NCBI GenBank assembly: GCA_936450465.1
Contig: OW388291.1
Coordinates: forward strand, 75,415,936-75,479,935
Reading direction: 5' to 3'
DNA: 64,000 nucleotides
From: Gibbula magus
Lineage: Eukaryota > Mollusca > Gastropoda > Trochida > Trochidae
Shown: positions 21,101 through 32,815 of the stretch, piece after piece
Layout of the letters: the number at the start of each line of letters is the position of its first letter
Numbering within the stretch: the stretch's first letter is position 1
Program-made: the position numbers and the translations under genes
Notes under the pieces: generated by a model
What the model was told of the DNA's origin: nothing
What the model saw: only the letters and a program-made list of their open reading frames with translations
The model's database searches: none

Positions 21101-23112
21101 CTAGCCAGTGCTTACTGAATGTAATCGATGAACGAGGTTCCCCACCCCATATTGTCAGTTTCCACCCTTAATATATATCTATATTTACTTCTTTGTTCAA
21201 CTCTGAAGAATGAATAAGCAGCCAGCATGATATTCGAAAAACGAATAACTAACCAGTTAGTTATTCGTTATTCGATAAACGAATAACTAACCAGTTAGTT
21301 ATTCATTATTCGAATATTGAATAGCTAGCCAGTGATTACTGAATGTAATCGATGAACGAGGTTGCCCAACCCATATTGTCAGTTTCCACCCTTTATATAT
21401 ATCTATATTTACTTCTTTGTTCAACTCTGAAGAATGAATAAGCAGCCAGCATGATATTCGAAAAACGAATAACTAACCAGTTAGTTATTCGTTATTCGAA
21501 AAACGAATAACTAACCAGTTAGTTATTCATTATTCGAATATTGAATAGCTAGCCAGTGATTACTGAATGTAATCGATGAACGAAGTTCCCCACCCCATAT
21601 TGTCAGTTTCCACCCTTAATATATATCTATATTTACTTCTTTGTTCAACTCTGAAGAATGAATAAGCAGCCAGCATGATATTCGAAAAACGAATAACTAA
21701 CCAGTTAGTTATTCATTATTCGAATATTGAATAGCTAGCCAGTGCTTACTGAATGTAATCGATGAACGAGGTTTCCCACCCCATATTGTCAGTTTCCACC
21801 CTTAATATATATCTATATTTACTTCTTTGTTCAACTCTGAAGAATGAATAAGCAGCCAGCATGATATTCGAAAAACGAATAACTAACCAGTTAGTTATTC
21901 GAAAAACGAAAAACGAATAACTAACCAGTTACTTATTCATTATTCGAATAATGAATAGCTAGCCAGTGCTTACTGAATGTAATGGATGAACGAGGTTCCC
22001 CACCCCATATTGTCAGTTTCCACCCTTAATATATATCTATATTTACTTCTTTGTTCAACTCTGAAGAATGAATAAGCAGCCAGCATGATATTCGAAAAAC
22101 GAATAACTAACCAGTTAGTTATTCGAAAAACGAAAAACGAATAACTAACCAGTTAGTTATTCATTATTCGAATATTGAATAGCTAGCCAGTGCTTACTGA
22201 ATGTAATCGATGAACGAGGTTGCCCAACCCATATTGTCAGTTTCCACCCTTTATATATATCTATATTTACTTCTTTGTTCAACTCTGAAGAATGAATAAT
22301 CAGCCAGCATGATATTCGAAAAACGAATAACTAACCAGTTAGTTATTCGTTATTCGAAAAACGAATAACTAACCAGTTAGTTATTCATTATTCGAATATT
22401 GAATAGCTAGCCAGTGATTACTGAATGTAATCGATGAACGAAGTTTCCCACCCCATATTGTCAGTTTCCACCCTTAATATATATATATATTTACTTCTTT
22501 GTTCAACTCTGAAGAATGAATAAGCAGCCAGCATGATATTCGAAAAACGAATAACTAACCAGTTAGTTATTCGTTATTCGAAAAACGAATAACTAACCAG
22601 TTAGTTATTCATTATTCGAATATTGAATAGCTAGCCAGTGCTTACTGAATGTAATCGATGAACGAAGTTCCCCACCCCATATTGTCAGTTTCCACCCTTA
22701 ATATATATCTATATTTACTTCTTTGTTCAACTCTGAAGAATGAATAAGCAGCCAGCATGATATTCGAAAAACGAATAACTAACCAGTTAGTTATTCGTTA
22801 TTCGAAAATCGAATAACTAACCAGTTAGTTATTCATTATTCGAATATTGAATAGCTAGCCAGTGCTTAGTGAATGTAACCGATGAACGAGGTTCCCCACC
22901 CCATATTGTCAGTTTCCACCCTTAATATATATCTATATTTACTTCTTTGTTCAACTCTGAAGAATGAATAAGCAGCCAGCATGATATTCGAAAAACGAAT
23001 AACCAGCCAGTTAGTTATTCATTATTCGAATAATGAATAACTAACCAGTTAGTTATTCGTTATTCGAATAACGAATAACTAATAACTAATAACTAACTAA
23101 CTTCAGCCTGCC
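18190..23112 (-). repeat. Right satellite arm, 22 units, inverted
   Basis: The same satellite as the left arm, on the opposite strand. Twenty-two copies of the unique part ('gtcagtttccaccctt') are counted. Units are 224 bp, or 186 bp when one palindromic subunit is missing. Variants GAGGTTCCCC (G), GAGGTTGCCCAAC (N) and GAAGTTCCCC (A) recur as N-A-G, with the G copy being the short one, at least at 20.7-21.3 kb and 21.3-21.9 kb: a ~634 bp higher-order repeat. The outer edge turns into TTAGTTATTAG repeats and then the terminal inverted repeat. Confidence 0.93.
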
Positions 23113-23121
23113 TTCCAAACT
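23113..23121. repeat. Right target-site duplication of the Foldback element
   Basis: Exact copy of TTCCAAACT found at 10277-10285, immediately outside the last base of the element. Confidence 0.9.
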
Positions 23122-23660
23122 GGTCTATATAAAATACACGAAGATTTTCTGCAAAAGTTGCAAAACCTTTATGTTTTAAGAATTAATCCGAAACCTGCGC
23201 AAGCCAGATTGTTACAAACCGTTTCAGGTTTTCACAAAAACTCTCCAACGGGAGGCGAAATAGCAAACATGAGTGACATGACGGCGACCTACTCTACTGG
23301 AACAGTTAGACATAGTGTTCTGAAATTCAACATAGTATTCTTTTTTAGACTACTTTTTGTACAGTTAATATTGGATTCCCTGTTCGACATTCTTACTTTT
23401 GTAGACTATCTTTGACAAACAAACAAAACATTCAGACGTTAAATGTAGCATGCATTTGTCATCAGCATCTAGAGATATGGAGGGTGGTAACACTCTGTTT
23501 GTTGACGTCGCCTTGAATGTTTGTGACCGCGAATTATCTTGTGTACACATTTGTTCACTTAGCTATGTTGATAGATTGTAAAGAAAGAATCAACGTTTGT
23601 AGATACACCGCTATCACGATATTTGTTCATTTTTAAAAAAAATGTATTTCGACGCTCTAC
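23122..23660. other. Intergenic, nothing recognised
   Basis: Unique AT-rich sequence with two overlapping short open frames on opposite strands (85 and 61 codons) that show no domain, signal peptide or splice logic. Confidence 0.5.
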
Positions 23661-23664
23661 TTAA

Positions 23665-24074
23665 AGGCGCTGTAACACACCGTCCTTGCTTAAATGTATA
23701 CATAATATATAGTGATCTCAAGAAAAAAGTGTTAACAATTATGGCTGATTATTACCCCTTAATCAATAAAAAGAGTCACAAAACGTTCATGGTTTTGGTT
23801 AAGCCATATGAGTCTATTTCCCTTCGAGCGGACAATGTAAGGTGTTCACATTGAGCTGGCCTCTCGAAGGGAGTTCAAGTGATCTAACTGATATAGCGAT
23901 ACCAAAACACCAAGAGAAGAGTTTTAGATATGGCAGATTCGAGAATGATGGAATGGTCAATCATATTTCTGTCTGAAATCTCAAAATCGCATAAGACCTA
24001 ACAAAATTTAACAACTTTAATAATAAATGGCAAATTTGAGAAAAATGATATGCAAAAAACCTGCTACAGCGCCT
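23665..24074 (-). mobile_element. TTAA-flanked TIR element, copy 1 (410 bp)
   Basis: TTAA at 23661-23664 and 24075-24078 flank termini AGGCGCTGTAACAC and CTGCTACAGCGCCT. It aligns in reverse orientation with copies at 27466 and 39107: shared 'tttctcaaattt', 'ggtatcgctayatcag', and a central near-palindrome around GTGTTCACATT. TTAA duplications are the mark of piggyBac-type transposition; no coding capacity, so non-autonomous. Confidence 0.8.
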
Positions 24075-24078
24075 TTAA

Positions 24079-27000
24079 TACGTCATATACGTTTACTCGT
24101 CTCCAGTCTACAAGAAGCGTATGTTTTAAATTTATCAATTAAACAGTTCATCTTTCAACGTGTTACATGAATATTGTGTACCCGAATTTCGATAATTCTT
24201 GCATTGTTTTCATATGATAATTATATAATTATCGAGCCTGGTTATGCAAATTGTATTTAGGTCTTCAAGACAAAGTCATGAATACCTGTTGTTATTATCG
24301 TGTTGTTGTTTTTTAGTCATTACTTGTACCGAATTTTGTCCGCAGGATTCCCGCTTAACGGCTCGAGCAATTTACATGTTGATAGCTTGTGGCTTAAACT
24401 GGTTTTGTGTCGAGCTACCTTTTGGATTTTCGACTTCTTTCTTGAGTTATCTCCCCTTTAAGTTAAAATTCAAACCTTAACAGCTCAAGAACTAATAGAT
24501 ACTAAGAGATATTTTCACAAAACTTTCACCAATATGTAGACAACAACATTCCCCATCGAGGTCTATAGCGCTGTCGGCCATAGTTTTTTTGCTATTTTGA
24601 AAAAACTGAAAATGTTATGCAATTTCGCAGTTTTGAGGGTATGCGTCTTCAAAAACCTTCTCCTAAATAAGGACAATGCATACAGCTATGTGTGATAGGT
24701 CATCTGAAAGCTAATTGAATTGAGAACAAAGTTATTTCGGCATTTTTTTAAATTTTGACCTTGAATTCGAGTAATCTGCCCTTCAATATGGACCTCTTTT
24801 AAAAAGGCGTTTTTCGGCTGCATTTTCAAAGGGTTATGACTCTGTTACTAATGATCGTATGTCACAATAACTTATTGTCATCTCTTACTAATGACTAGTG
24901 TAACAATTCCATAACATATCATTGTGATATAAAGGTTGATAGTTTGCGCACAATTTGGACATTTTCCCAAAATATTTAAAAAAATAGGATTTGGAGATTT
25001 TTCGAACGGTATAGTCTTTGGAGAATATTTTTATCGCAAACCACTGAAGATACCAGCACCTTTATTAGTTTCGTTTGAAGGAGTAACGTCATTTATTAAA
25101 GACAATAATTTTCAAGAACGTATCTGTCATAGTGTATGTGTAAGTCATAGAAAATTGTCATTTTTCGAAAATCGCCATTTTCAGCAAAGTTGAAAGGGTC
25201 ATTACTGCTTAACGTTTTACGCTATTGAAATTTTACTCAAATCTACGTATGCACAATTTCAAGTCCAACAACTTGTCTGTTGTTAACTTTTATCAACAAG
25301 TTGATAGTTAAGCCTCGAACATCGCAAACGTTGTCTAGGGGTCCGAAATTGAGCATTTTTTAGTATTTTCCTGAATATTCAGAAGAACATAACGCATTAC
25401 ATATGTATGCAATCTAAATGATGGTTACATCTACTTAAGTGGAAATTAAAGCACAACATTTTCTAAACTCCACTTTAGTATGAAAATATTAACCATTTTG
25501 TCTTAATCATGAGAAAGATCATGTAGGGGTCCATTAATAAGCGATTGTTCCATTTTCAGAGGGTCATTGTCTTTGGAGAATTTTTGTAAAATAACTAGTG
25601 AAGATAGAGACATGTTTGATAGCTCATTTTAAAGGTCAAGCAGAAATCTTGAAGAAATATTGGCAATCCTAGTTGTATTTGTCATTTGTATTGTTTTAAG
25701 GTAACAAGGTAATTGACTGTCCAAGAAATAGGAGGTTACCGAAATAATACAAACATTCATATTATCAAACTTATCTCAAAAACGAGTAAAGTTAATGAAT
25801 GTATTCAATCATAAACGAATATTATAATCAATGTAACTAAAGGCAAGTTGATAAAAGTGTCATGTTAAATGCTGCGGTTAATTGAAACAACATACCCAAG
25901 TTGATGTAACAGAATAGTGTCAATCAGGGTGACTGGCATTTAGTTTCATCTTTTACCAAGACAACAGTATACTTTACATTTGAATCTCATTCTATACTTC
26001 CAGTTCTCATGTCTTGGTATCATTGCGTCAAGTTCGACCTAGTTCCGCAGTCACCGTAGTGTGAAGGGTCAAGAAGAGTGAAGTAAATGTGAAGAGACTC
26101 AGACAATGACACTTATCTCAATTGGATATTGTCACCAATATAACGGCGACTAGTGGCTAGATGCAAATGTCCGCAAAATATTGTGATTATGCGTTGCAGT
26201 GAAACCTTCGAACTGGAAATAGAGAATCACTCAAATTGAAACTTGTTTTGAAATTGATGTTTTTAAACGGGTCCACATCATCAACTCTAGTCCTGATCTG
26301 TGACTGTATTTATATTTAGGAGCCTTGTTCAGAGTTTATGTTAATCACTTAGCTAGTTAAAATATATTAAATGTTAATGTAAATGTTGAAATAAATTGCA
26401 AGCTTAAGAAATAAAACGAGAAATGATCAAGATTTAGCATTCCAATGTATTTTAAAATACCATTTCACCTTACATAAATACGTAAAATCTAAGCCGTTCC
26501 CCAGTTGAAGGGGAAACTACGTATTGAAAGGATACGCGTCATCATCCGTGTAGTCTTGGCGCGTGTACAAGGACTCACGAATTGGTTCATTCCAATCGTA
26601 TGTAGGTTGGTTCCGTGCCACACGTGATGATTACATGATATTTCGAAGTCATAACCCTTTTTAAATTCTCCACAAACGAACCAAATCGTACTTAAAATAC
26701 ATTTACGCAGATCATCAATGTAACAAAAAAAGGCATTTCCACTCTATCAGCGGGTCCCATCACAGGTTCACAGCACGCCATATTCCACGGTGGTGAAAAT
26801 CTTCTACAGCATCGCATAAAATATGTCTCTGAAAAATCGCTCAAAGTAACTTTTGACCGAGTGCCAGGCGAGGTGTTTTATTTTGATTCCTTTTGCACAA
26901 CAAGGGTATGCTTATGACGCAGGTAGGGTCTCATATTCCTCAGCTTATCAAAATAAAGAACAACGCATCCAAACACCGACCTAACAGTCCGCTGGTGGAA

Positions 27001-27461
27001 CAGCGAAGGTAAATACCTCTCCGAGACTGAACGTGAATACAACTACACAGCTGCTGCTTGTCTATAGCAGCTACAGGGCTCTAATTTCACTTTGATTGCA
27101 GGATTAAATCATGTACATTTCAGTGGTGCGTATTACAGGTGTCTGATGTAGTTTCTCAGAGATGTACGACTCAGATGCGAGTGTCAGGACAGAGATAGTG
27201 AGTCTAATATGTATGTGAGCTCTGCATGTTCCTGGTGTGAGGTCTGCGGTTTTATAGTCGGATATTGAAGTATCTGATTGCGCCATTACATCAAGTGGAC
27301 ATGATATATACATTCTATATTTCTATTTCCGGTTTTTTAAATGATCTCTTGGATAAACCTAACGGGAATGTTCGAGTTAACTAATTAAATAACTTACTTA
27401 ACTTAACTTTTTTTAAATAAATTTTCTGGTTTAAGTTATCGTTTGGGTTGTAAGACAATTG
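24079..27461. other. Intergenic with degenerate long-period repeats
   Basis: No gene supported. Between about 24.6 and 25.65 kb the phrase 'cattttca-(n)-gagggtcatt' followed by 'cttcaaaaa/ctttggagaa' recurs near 24622, 24822, 25180 and 25549, with similar sequence after it, suggesting an old tandem repeat. From 26.45 to 27.3 kb the GC content rises, but no open frame, splice pair or RNA fold was convincing. Confidence 0.45.
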
Positions 27462-27465
27462 TTAA

Positions 27466-28157
27466 AGGCGCTGTAGCACGTCTTTGGCATATTATGTTTT
27501 CTCAAATTTACTATTATTTATTATTAAAGTTTATACAATATATTGGTACGTTAATGGGTACAAACATCTCATTACACGACCCGATAAGCCGTATCCATAG
27601 AAAACGGCTATCCGTATTCGAAATAATGGTGCGATGTATAAAGCGACAGTTGTGTGGGACTCTTCAGTGTGAAAGGTAGATTTAGGTCTCATGGGAATTT
27701 GACAGTTCAGACAGCAAGCATCCTCGGTTACCCAGGGTTTTATATATGCTTCGTTACTCTCCACTATATCACCCATAGGAAACTTCATCAGTGAAATCTG
27801 TACTCAAATTACCCGCCCTTGGGTGATATAGTGGAGAGAAACGGAGCACACATATAACCCTGGGAAACCGCTGATGGACAGCAAGATGGTTGACCATTCC
27901 ATCATTCTGCCATATTTAAAACTCTACTCTTAGTGTTTAGGTATCGCTACATCAGTCAGATCACTCGAACTACCTTCGAGCGGCCATCTTAATGTGAACA
28001 CATTAAAATGGCCGCTCGATGGGAAATGGTTGAACCGAACATTCGTTTGAGAACTCTTTCTATTGATTTAGGAGTATTATTCTGACATTAGTAACACTTA
28101 TTTATATTTGTGTGAATGCACTTTATTTCAGTAATAAAATCGTGCTACGGCGCCTTT
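27466..28157 (+). mobile_element. TTAA-flanked TIR element, copy 2 (692 bp with nested insert)
   Basis: TTAA at 27462-27465 and 28158-28161; termini AGGCGCTGTAGCACG and CGTGCTACGGCGCCT. Same family and orientation as the 39107 copy. Two extra segments explain its length: about 100 bp near 27560-27660 that copy 3 lacks, and a complete 158 bp nested element with its duplication. The interior has the near-palindrome CGAGCGGCCATCTTAATGTG / CACATTAAAATGGCCGCTCG at 27976-28019. Confidence 0.8.
27719..27876. mobile_element. Nested 158 bp element with 57 bp TIRs and 9 bp duplication
   Basis: Starts CATCCTCGGTTACCCAGGG and ends with its inverse; the two ~57 bp arms, reaching to TATATCACCCA, match at roughly 80 percent or more. 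The direct repeat GACAGCAAG flanks it (27710-27718 and 27877-27885). The two sister copies of the host element have the uninterrupted site (GACAGCAAGATG and GACAGAAATATG), so insertion and duplication are shown by comparison. Long TIRs and a 9 bp duplication suggest a Mutator-type MITE. Confidence 0.85.
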
Positions 28158-28161
28158 TTAA

Positions 28162-30057
28162 TTTTGTTATCAATTACTTACATCCTTGTTGTAAGAACTG
28201 ATCTCACGTGTCTGTTACCGTCTATTGGTCTGCAGTCGTGGTTAACTATTGACAATTAGTTATAATACAATATCAACTTCATTGAAATGCGTAATGTTTC
28301 GCCTGCTTGATAACTTTCTTGACAAATTTTGAATACACGCCGCGACGTCTTCATGCAGGCGTTGATTGACACTATCTGCAGTCTTCAAACTACATGCCTT
28401 CGATTTATTAAGTGATCTTAAAACTAAGATAGCCCATGGCTACCATTAACGGCAATCTTAACGGTAAGATAGATTCGAAAATCTAGCCTATATGCTACAA
28501 TGCATATGTCCAAATTATCTGGAAAATCTGAAAGGTTACAATTTCTTACGTTTAGTTTAACTTACAATTCATGTATTCAAATGAAAGTTGCATTATGGGG
28601 AACTGTTAAAGTATGTGCAATATTTTCAATTTAGGAATGCACAGAAATATACATCAACTTGAATATGTTGAAATAAAAGGGATAAAATTCAAGGTAGGCA
28701 GAAGAAAAGATATCAAATTACACTTGTGACGTCATACTGTTTTCAACATTTTCAGCAATAAACCCTTTCACGTGACAAAAAATGGTCATAGATACGTCAT
28801 GTTACAGTTTTAAAGTCCTTTAAAGTAAGTATGATAAATAAACAGTAGTTTGAGCTCTCGTTTCCTTAGAATTAATATCATTGAGAAACCGCAAAAAATG
28901 GAAACGAAAGTTACTCAAACATTAACCTTATATTTAATTGACCGTTTTATTAAAAACAATTTCCATAAATAAAACATAAAAACATGTATCCACATTTTTG
29001 TACAACAAGGACTATCATATTTTGGAAGAAAAAACAAATACCTTTTATTTTCTGACTTCAGGTTATTGAGTTCGGCATCCACTGATTTCCAAGTGTTTTG
29101 TCTCTGCATATCTCTCCTCACTTTAATATGACTACACGCGAGGAGCTCTCCGAGCAGTATCAACAATAGATGATTTTCTATTGTCTTCTAGCTCAGTGAC
29201 ATTAATACAAATAATCAGACATCAAAGGAAGCGCCTCCAGCCTGGCATAGGTAAAGTTAATCATAACAGGTGTTCAGATACTGCGTAACAAGGGGAGGTA
29301 ATTCTTGCATATATCTTTCAAAGCATACGTGAGGTTATATAACAAAAGTAGAAACATTCGAGTCAGCGCTTATATCATAAAGTTAATTTGAGTGGGCGTC
29401 TGGCAAAAAGTGAGTTTGATAAAGGAGAATTTTAAGTATCTGATATCAAATTAGGACTTCAATTTATGTAATTGAAGAACGTGATTTCTTTGTGTTGCAG
29501 GAAAATGTTCGTGGACATCATTTTGCTGAATCAATTAGCATGTTGTTGAAATAATGATGTAAACATCACAAAAAGATACAGAAATGTTTTATCTAAATGC
29601 ATTAAAATATTACCACATAGATGGAACAAGAAGAGGCTACATTGTACGAATGTACATATCGAATACCACATATGCCATATACAATCAGACATATAAATGT
29701 AAGCGGTATGTTATCTGCTGATGGGATTAAACTAGGTCATGTGACCGTTATACATCCCCATAAACACTAAATTGACAGTTGAAAATTTGTAATTTGGTTA
29801 AAAGTTAGATTAATGCATAAAACTAGAACTATAAATTAAATAAATGAGTTAATTAGTTATAGGTGTGAGCTACTTTTCGCATGTGGTGACACATGAGTGA
29901 TGTGCTACTATTGTTAGCGGAGCTATAAAAGCCTGGTCTAAGTCAATCATAAATATTTGTTTTAACATGTACTGTATAAAGTATGTACATGTTTTGAAAA
30001 AAAATTTCAATTTTATTTACGGATAAAAACATCCCTTAAATTGCAATTTTTTAAATT
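28162..30057. other. Intergenic, nothing recognised
   Basis: AT-rich unique sequence. The open frame on the minus strand at 28915-29166 (83 codons) has no recognisable domain and no neighbouring exon. Confidence 0.5.
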
Positions 30058-30059
30058 TA

Positions 30060-30232
30060 AAAGAAATACCATTTATAATGTGTTTGTTCACTGGCTTATA
30101 ACGGTTTGAAAGTTCAATTTAAACTGTTGTATAAATGCCGTCTACAAGCTCCGGCATTTATAACAGTTTAATATGCACTTTTCAAACCGTTTATAAGCCA
30201 ATAAAAAAAAACCCATTTGAATGTATTTCTTA
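30060..30232. repeat. Imperfect palindrome, possible MITE
   Basis: Arms TGGCTTATAACGGTTTGAAA ... and the inverse ending TTATAAGCCA at 30200 pair across a GC-rich centre (TGCCGTCTACAAGCTCCGGCA). Weaker pairing extends outwards to AAGAAATAC / GTATTTCTT. Looks like a small foldback MITE; no clear target duplication. Confidence 0.7.
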
Positions 30233-31061
30233 AACACACTTCATAATAACTGTTTGATTCTCAAAAAACATTTCTCTTGTACTTTGTAAAAACATTAACC
30301 TAACACAGTAGGTAAATATATTTGTGGTCGACTTTTGTCAGACATACGTAAGCAAAACCGTGTGTATAGCAAGCAGCTTACAAGGAAAGCTACAATTCCT
30401 CTGGGAGGTATAGGATGTGTATTGCGAGGTGCGCGAGGTTCTTGCATCTTACAGATAAACATACATGCGCCATTTCCATATCTCGCCACACAGGGGATTT
30501 AACAAGAAGATATTCGGCCTTCCGTATAAATGTCAGTATTTATACGGACCAAACACATGCCAGAAAACATCCCCGGGCTTAAACAGTTGCATGTGCACAG
30601 TGAACTCTTGAGCGTAGAAAACTTGAGCATTTAACCTCATGTGTTAGAACCCGTATGTTCGCACGAGCAAACGCGTCAAATTAGATAAATGAAGCGCGCA
30701 GATCGCTCATGCTTCACGTGCTGCACGTGCAAGTTAACATAAGTTCGTGCTGTTGATATTCTGATTTGAGAGTTCTATCCATGTTATACAAAGTCAACAT
30801 TTTTCCTTGAAACGTTTTACGTATATATGCATAGAGAACACTTTAAGCACCCTTATGTTTTTTACACCAGAAAAGGTTGTCTGATAAGGAAAAGGCAACG
30901 TGTCAGAAACAGTAATTGTTTGAGATGATAAATCTTTATCTATCAGTTTATTAAAAAAAATTCATTTTGGATATTTGCATCCTGGTATTTTGCATTTTCT
31001 CCCTACAAAGGTTACTCATGTCATTTCTTTCCACGTAACCTGTGTTACAATTTGCCTGTTA
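30233..31061. other. Intergenic, nothing recognised
   Basis: No gene or repeat supported; a minus-strand frame of 64 codons at 30295-30489 shows no family resemblance. Confidence 0.5.
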
Positions 31062-31320
31062 CGACGTAAACTGTAATAAAGACGTAAATTGTAATACTTG
31101 CAGGAAATTGTCATAACCCTCGACGTCAATTGTAATAAAAACGTGAATTGTAATAAACTTTTGAGTAAATTGCAATAAACTTTGACGTAAATTGTAACTA
31201 AACTTGACAAAAGTTGTAATAAAACTTCACGTAAACTGTAAGACGAAAATTGTAATAGAAATTAACGTAAATTGTGAGAACCGTTACTTGCGGTAATACG
31301 TAATAATACCTAAATTGTGA
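31062..31320. repeat. Degenerate short tandem repeat GACGTAAATTGTAATAAA
   Basis: About ten imperfect units of 18-26 bases built on (G)ACGTAAATTGTAATAAA, with spacers of variable length. Confidence 0.75.
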
Positions 31321-31388
31321 AAAACGTTATGATAACAAGTAGAAAGGAGTGTGCTAGTACTAGCATTCATGTTATAACTGTACCACAT

Positions 31389-31468
31389 TTCTCGCTTCTA
31401 GTACACTTTCGTACCACGGACTTTCTCCTTCTCGCTTCTAGTACACTTTCGTACCACGGACTTTCTCC
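31389..31468. repeat. Exact 40 bp direct duplication
   Basis: The 40-base unit beginning TTCTCGCTTCTAGTACACTT and ending GGACTTTCTCC occurs twice head to tail without mismatch, so the duplication is recent or an assembly effect. Confidence 0.85.
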
Positions 31469-32369
31469 CTAATTCTAGCCAATGAAATCACATATTTGAA
31501 AGGCATTTAGAAGCTGAATGCATATTAAGAAAACGATATTTTCTGGATAACAACTTTGTTATTGTAAACAAACACGAACGTTTTTAGTATATCCGTACTC
31601 CTTCACCACGAAACATCGCGTTTAAATCATGCAATGTCTTAACCTTTGACGGATTTTATTAATATACATAAATGCACATGTTGTAAAATTGTATGATAAA
31701 TTGAACTGTTAAGTAGCCAGGTCAGATATTCTGTAACAAGCATCACTAAAACTTGGAGCAAAACGTACGGCATTAAAATCGAAGCATCAAGGCATGGAGA
31801 CGAGCATATACTTGCCAAACCTTATTGGAACAGCATCAAGAAGCTTAAAGACTTGAGGGAGTTGAAGTAGGAATTCAAATTTAAAAAGGCTGAATGAGTG
31901 AAGGCAGTAACGGAATATGAAAATTATTTAATTCTACCATCAAAGTGGGTTAAAAACAGACACCTTCTCCATGCAATAATGTAATTATGAAAAGAATCAG
32001 CCACAGTTCTTGTGTATCCTAAGCGAAAAAGGTGAAGTTATCAGGAGCTGAAAATCATTATTGACAATAGTGTATTAAATTTAGAATCAAAATAGAGATG
32101 TTAATATAAAAAGGCGAATGTGTAAGATATATTATCATATGTATAGAACTTACACTTACTGCACTGACTGAAACCTTTTGGAAGTAATCATGTTGAACAG
32201 GAGCTCCAGTCTAATCTATAAAGTTCTACAACGTTAAATTAATATTGAAATATGAAAGTGACATTTTGTGAATCTTATTCTGAAAGTTAACATAACATAT
32301 TTCACCGTGTTAAACCTCAAGGCAATTAACTACAGTCACTGAAACGTCCCTCTGATTCATGTGAACAGA
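31469..32369. other. Intergenic, nothing recognised
   Basis: AT-rich unique sequence; no open frame or repeat that I can support. Confidence 0.5.
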
Positions 32370-32815
32370 CATTATTAGATTAAAATGGTTGAACAGAGAT
32401 GACAATGTAAGGAAAGAGGTTGACAAAAGATTGGAATGTAAATAAAATGGTTGAACAGAGATTATAATGTGAATAAAGTGGTTGGCAAGAGATTGCTATA
32501 TAAATAAATTGATTGAACAGAGATTATATAATATGTAAGTGAAGTGGTTGAACAGATATTGTAATAAAAGTAAAGTTGTTGACAGGAGATTGTAGGTTGA
32601 GCAATATGTTTGACAAGAAATTGTTATGTCAGGAAAATGGTTGCATAGAAATTGTAATGCCAGGAAAATGGTTGCATAGAGATTGTAAAGCCAAGAAAAT
32701 GGTTGAAAAGAGATGTTTATGTAAGAAAAGTGATTGAACAGATGTTTATCTAAGAAAAGTGGTTGAACAGACATTTTATCTTAGAAAAGTTATTGAACAG
32801 AGAACGTAATATGTA
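32370..32815 (+). repeat. Degenerate ~38 bp tandem repeat, about 12 units
   Basis: Units of the form AAAATGGTTGAACAGAGATTGTAATGTAAG recur with substitutions and small indels. A 92-codon minus-strand frame across it (repeating FNHF-like words) is a product of the repeat and not a gene. Confidence 0.8.

Larger units (their letters stand above)
10286..23112. mobile_element. Giant Foldback-type transposable element, 12.8 kb
   Basis: The element begins GGCAGGCTGAAGTTAG and ends with its reverse complement; the terminal 54 bases of both ends match with two mismatches. Exact 9 bp direct repeats flank it. Inside are two long arms built from the same tandem satellite in opposite orientation, then a 4.9 kb loop. 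This is the layout of Drosophila FB elements (tandem-repeat inverted arms, 9 bp duplications, variable loop), which relate to the Mutator superfamily through the NOF protein. No NOF- or MULE-like transposase is visible: the loop holds only other broken elements, so this copy is probably non-autonomous. Classification as FB/MULE is inferred from structure, not protein homology. Confidence 0.85.

Noticed and set aside
10286..23112. Assembly palindrome artefact instead of a transposon
   Set aside because: Arms differ in unit number, variant order and loop-side edges, and exact 9 bp duplications flank the ends; a simple inverted misassembly would not produce these. Not fully excluded without long reads.
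10286..23112. Harbinger element as the identity of the whole 12.8 kb
   Set aside because: Harbinger makes 3 bp duplications and the relic in the loop is broken; the 9 bp duplication belongs with FB/Mutator-type elements.
32496..32774. 92-codon minus-strand frame
   Set aside because: Produced by the ~38 bp tandem repeat; periodic FNHF words, no domain.
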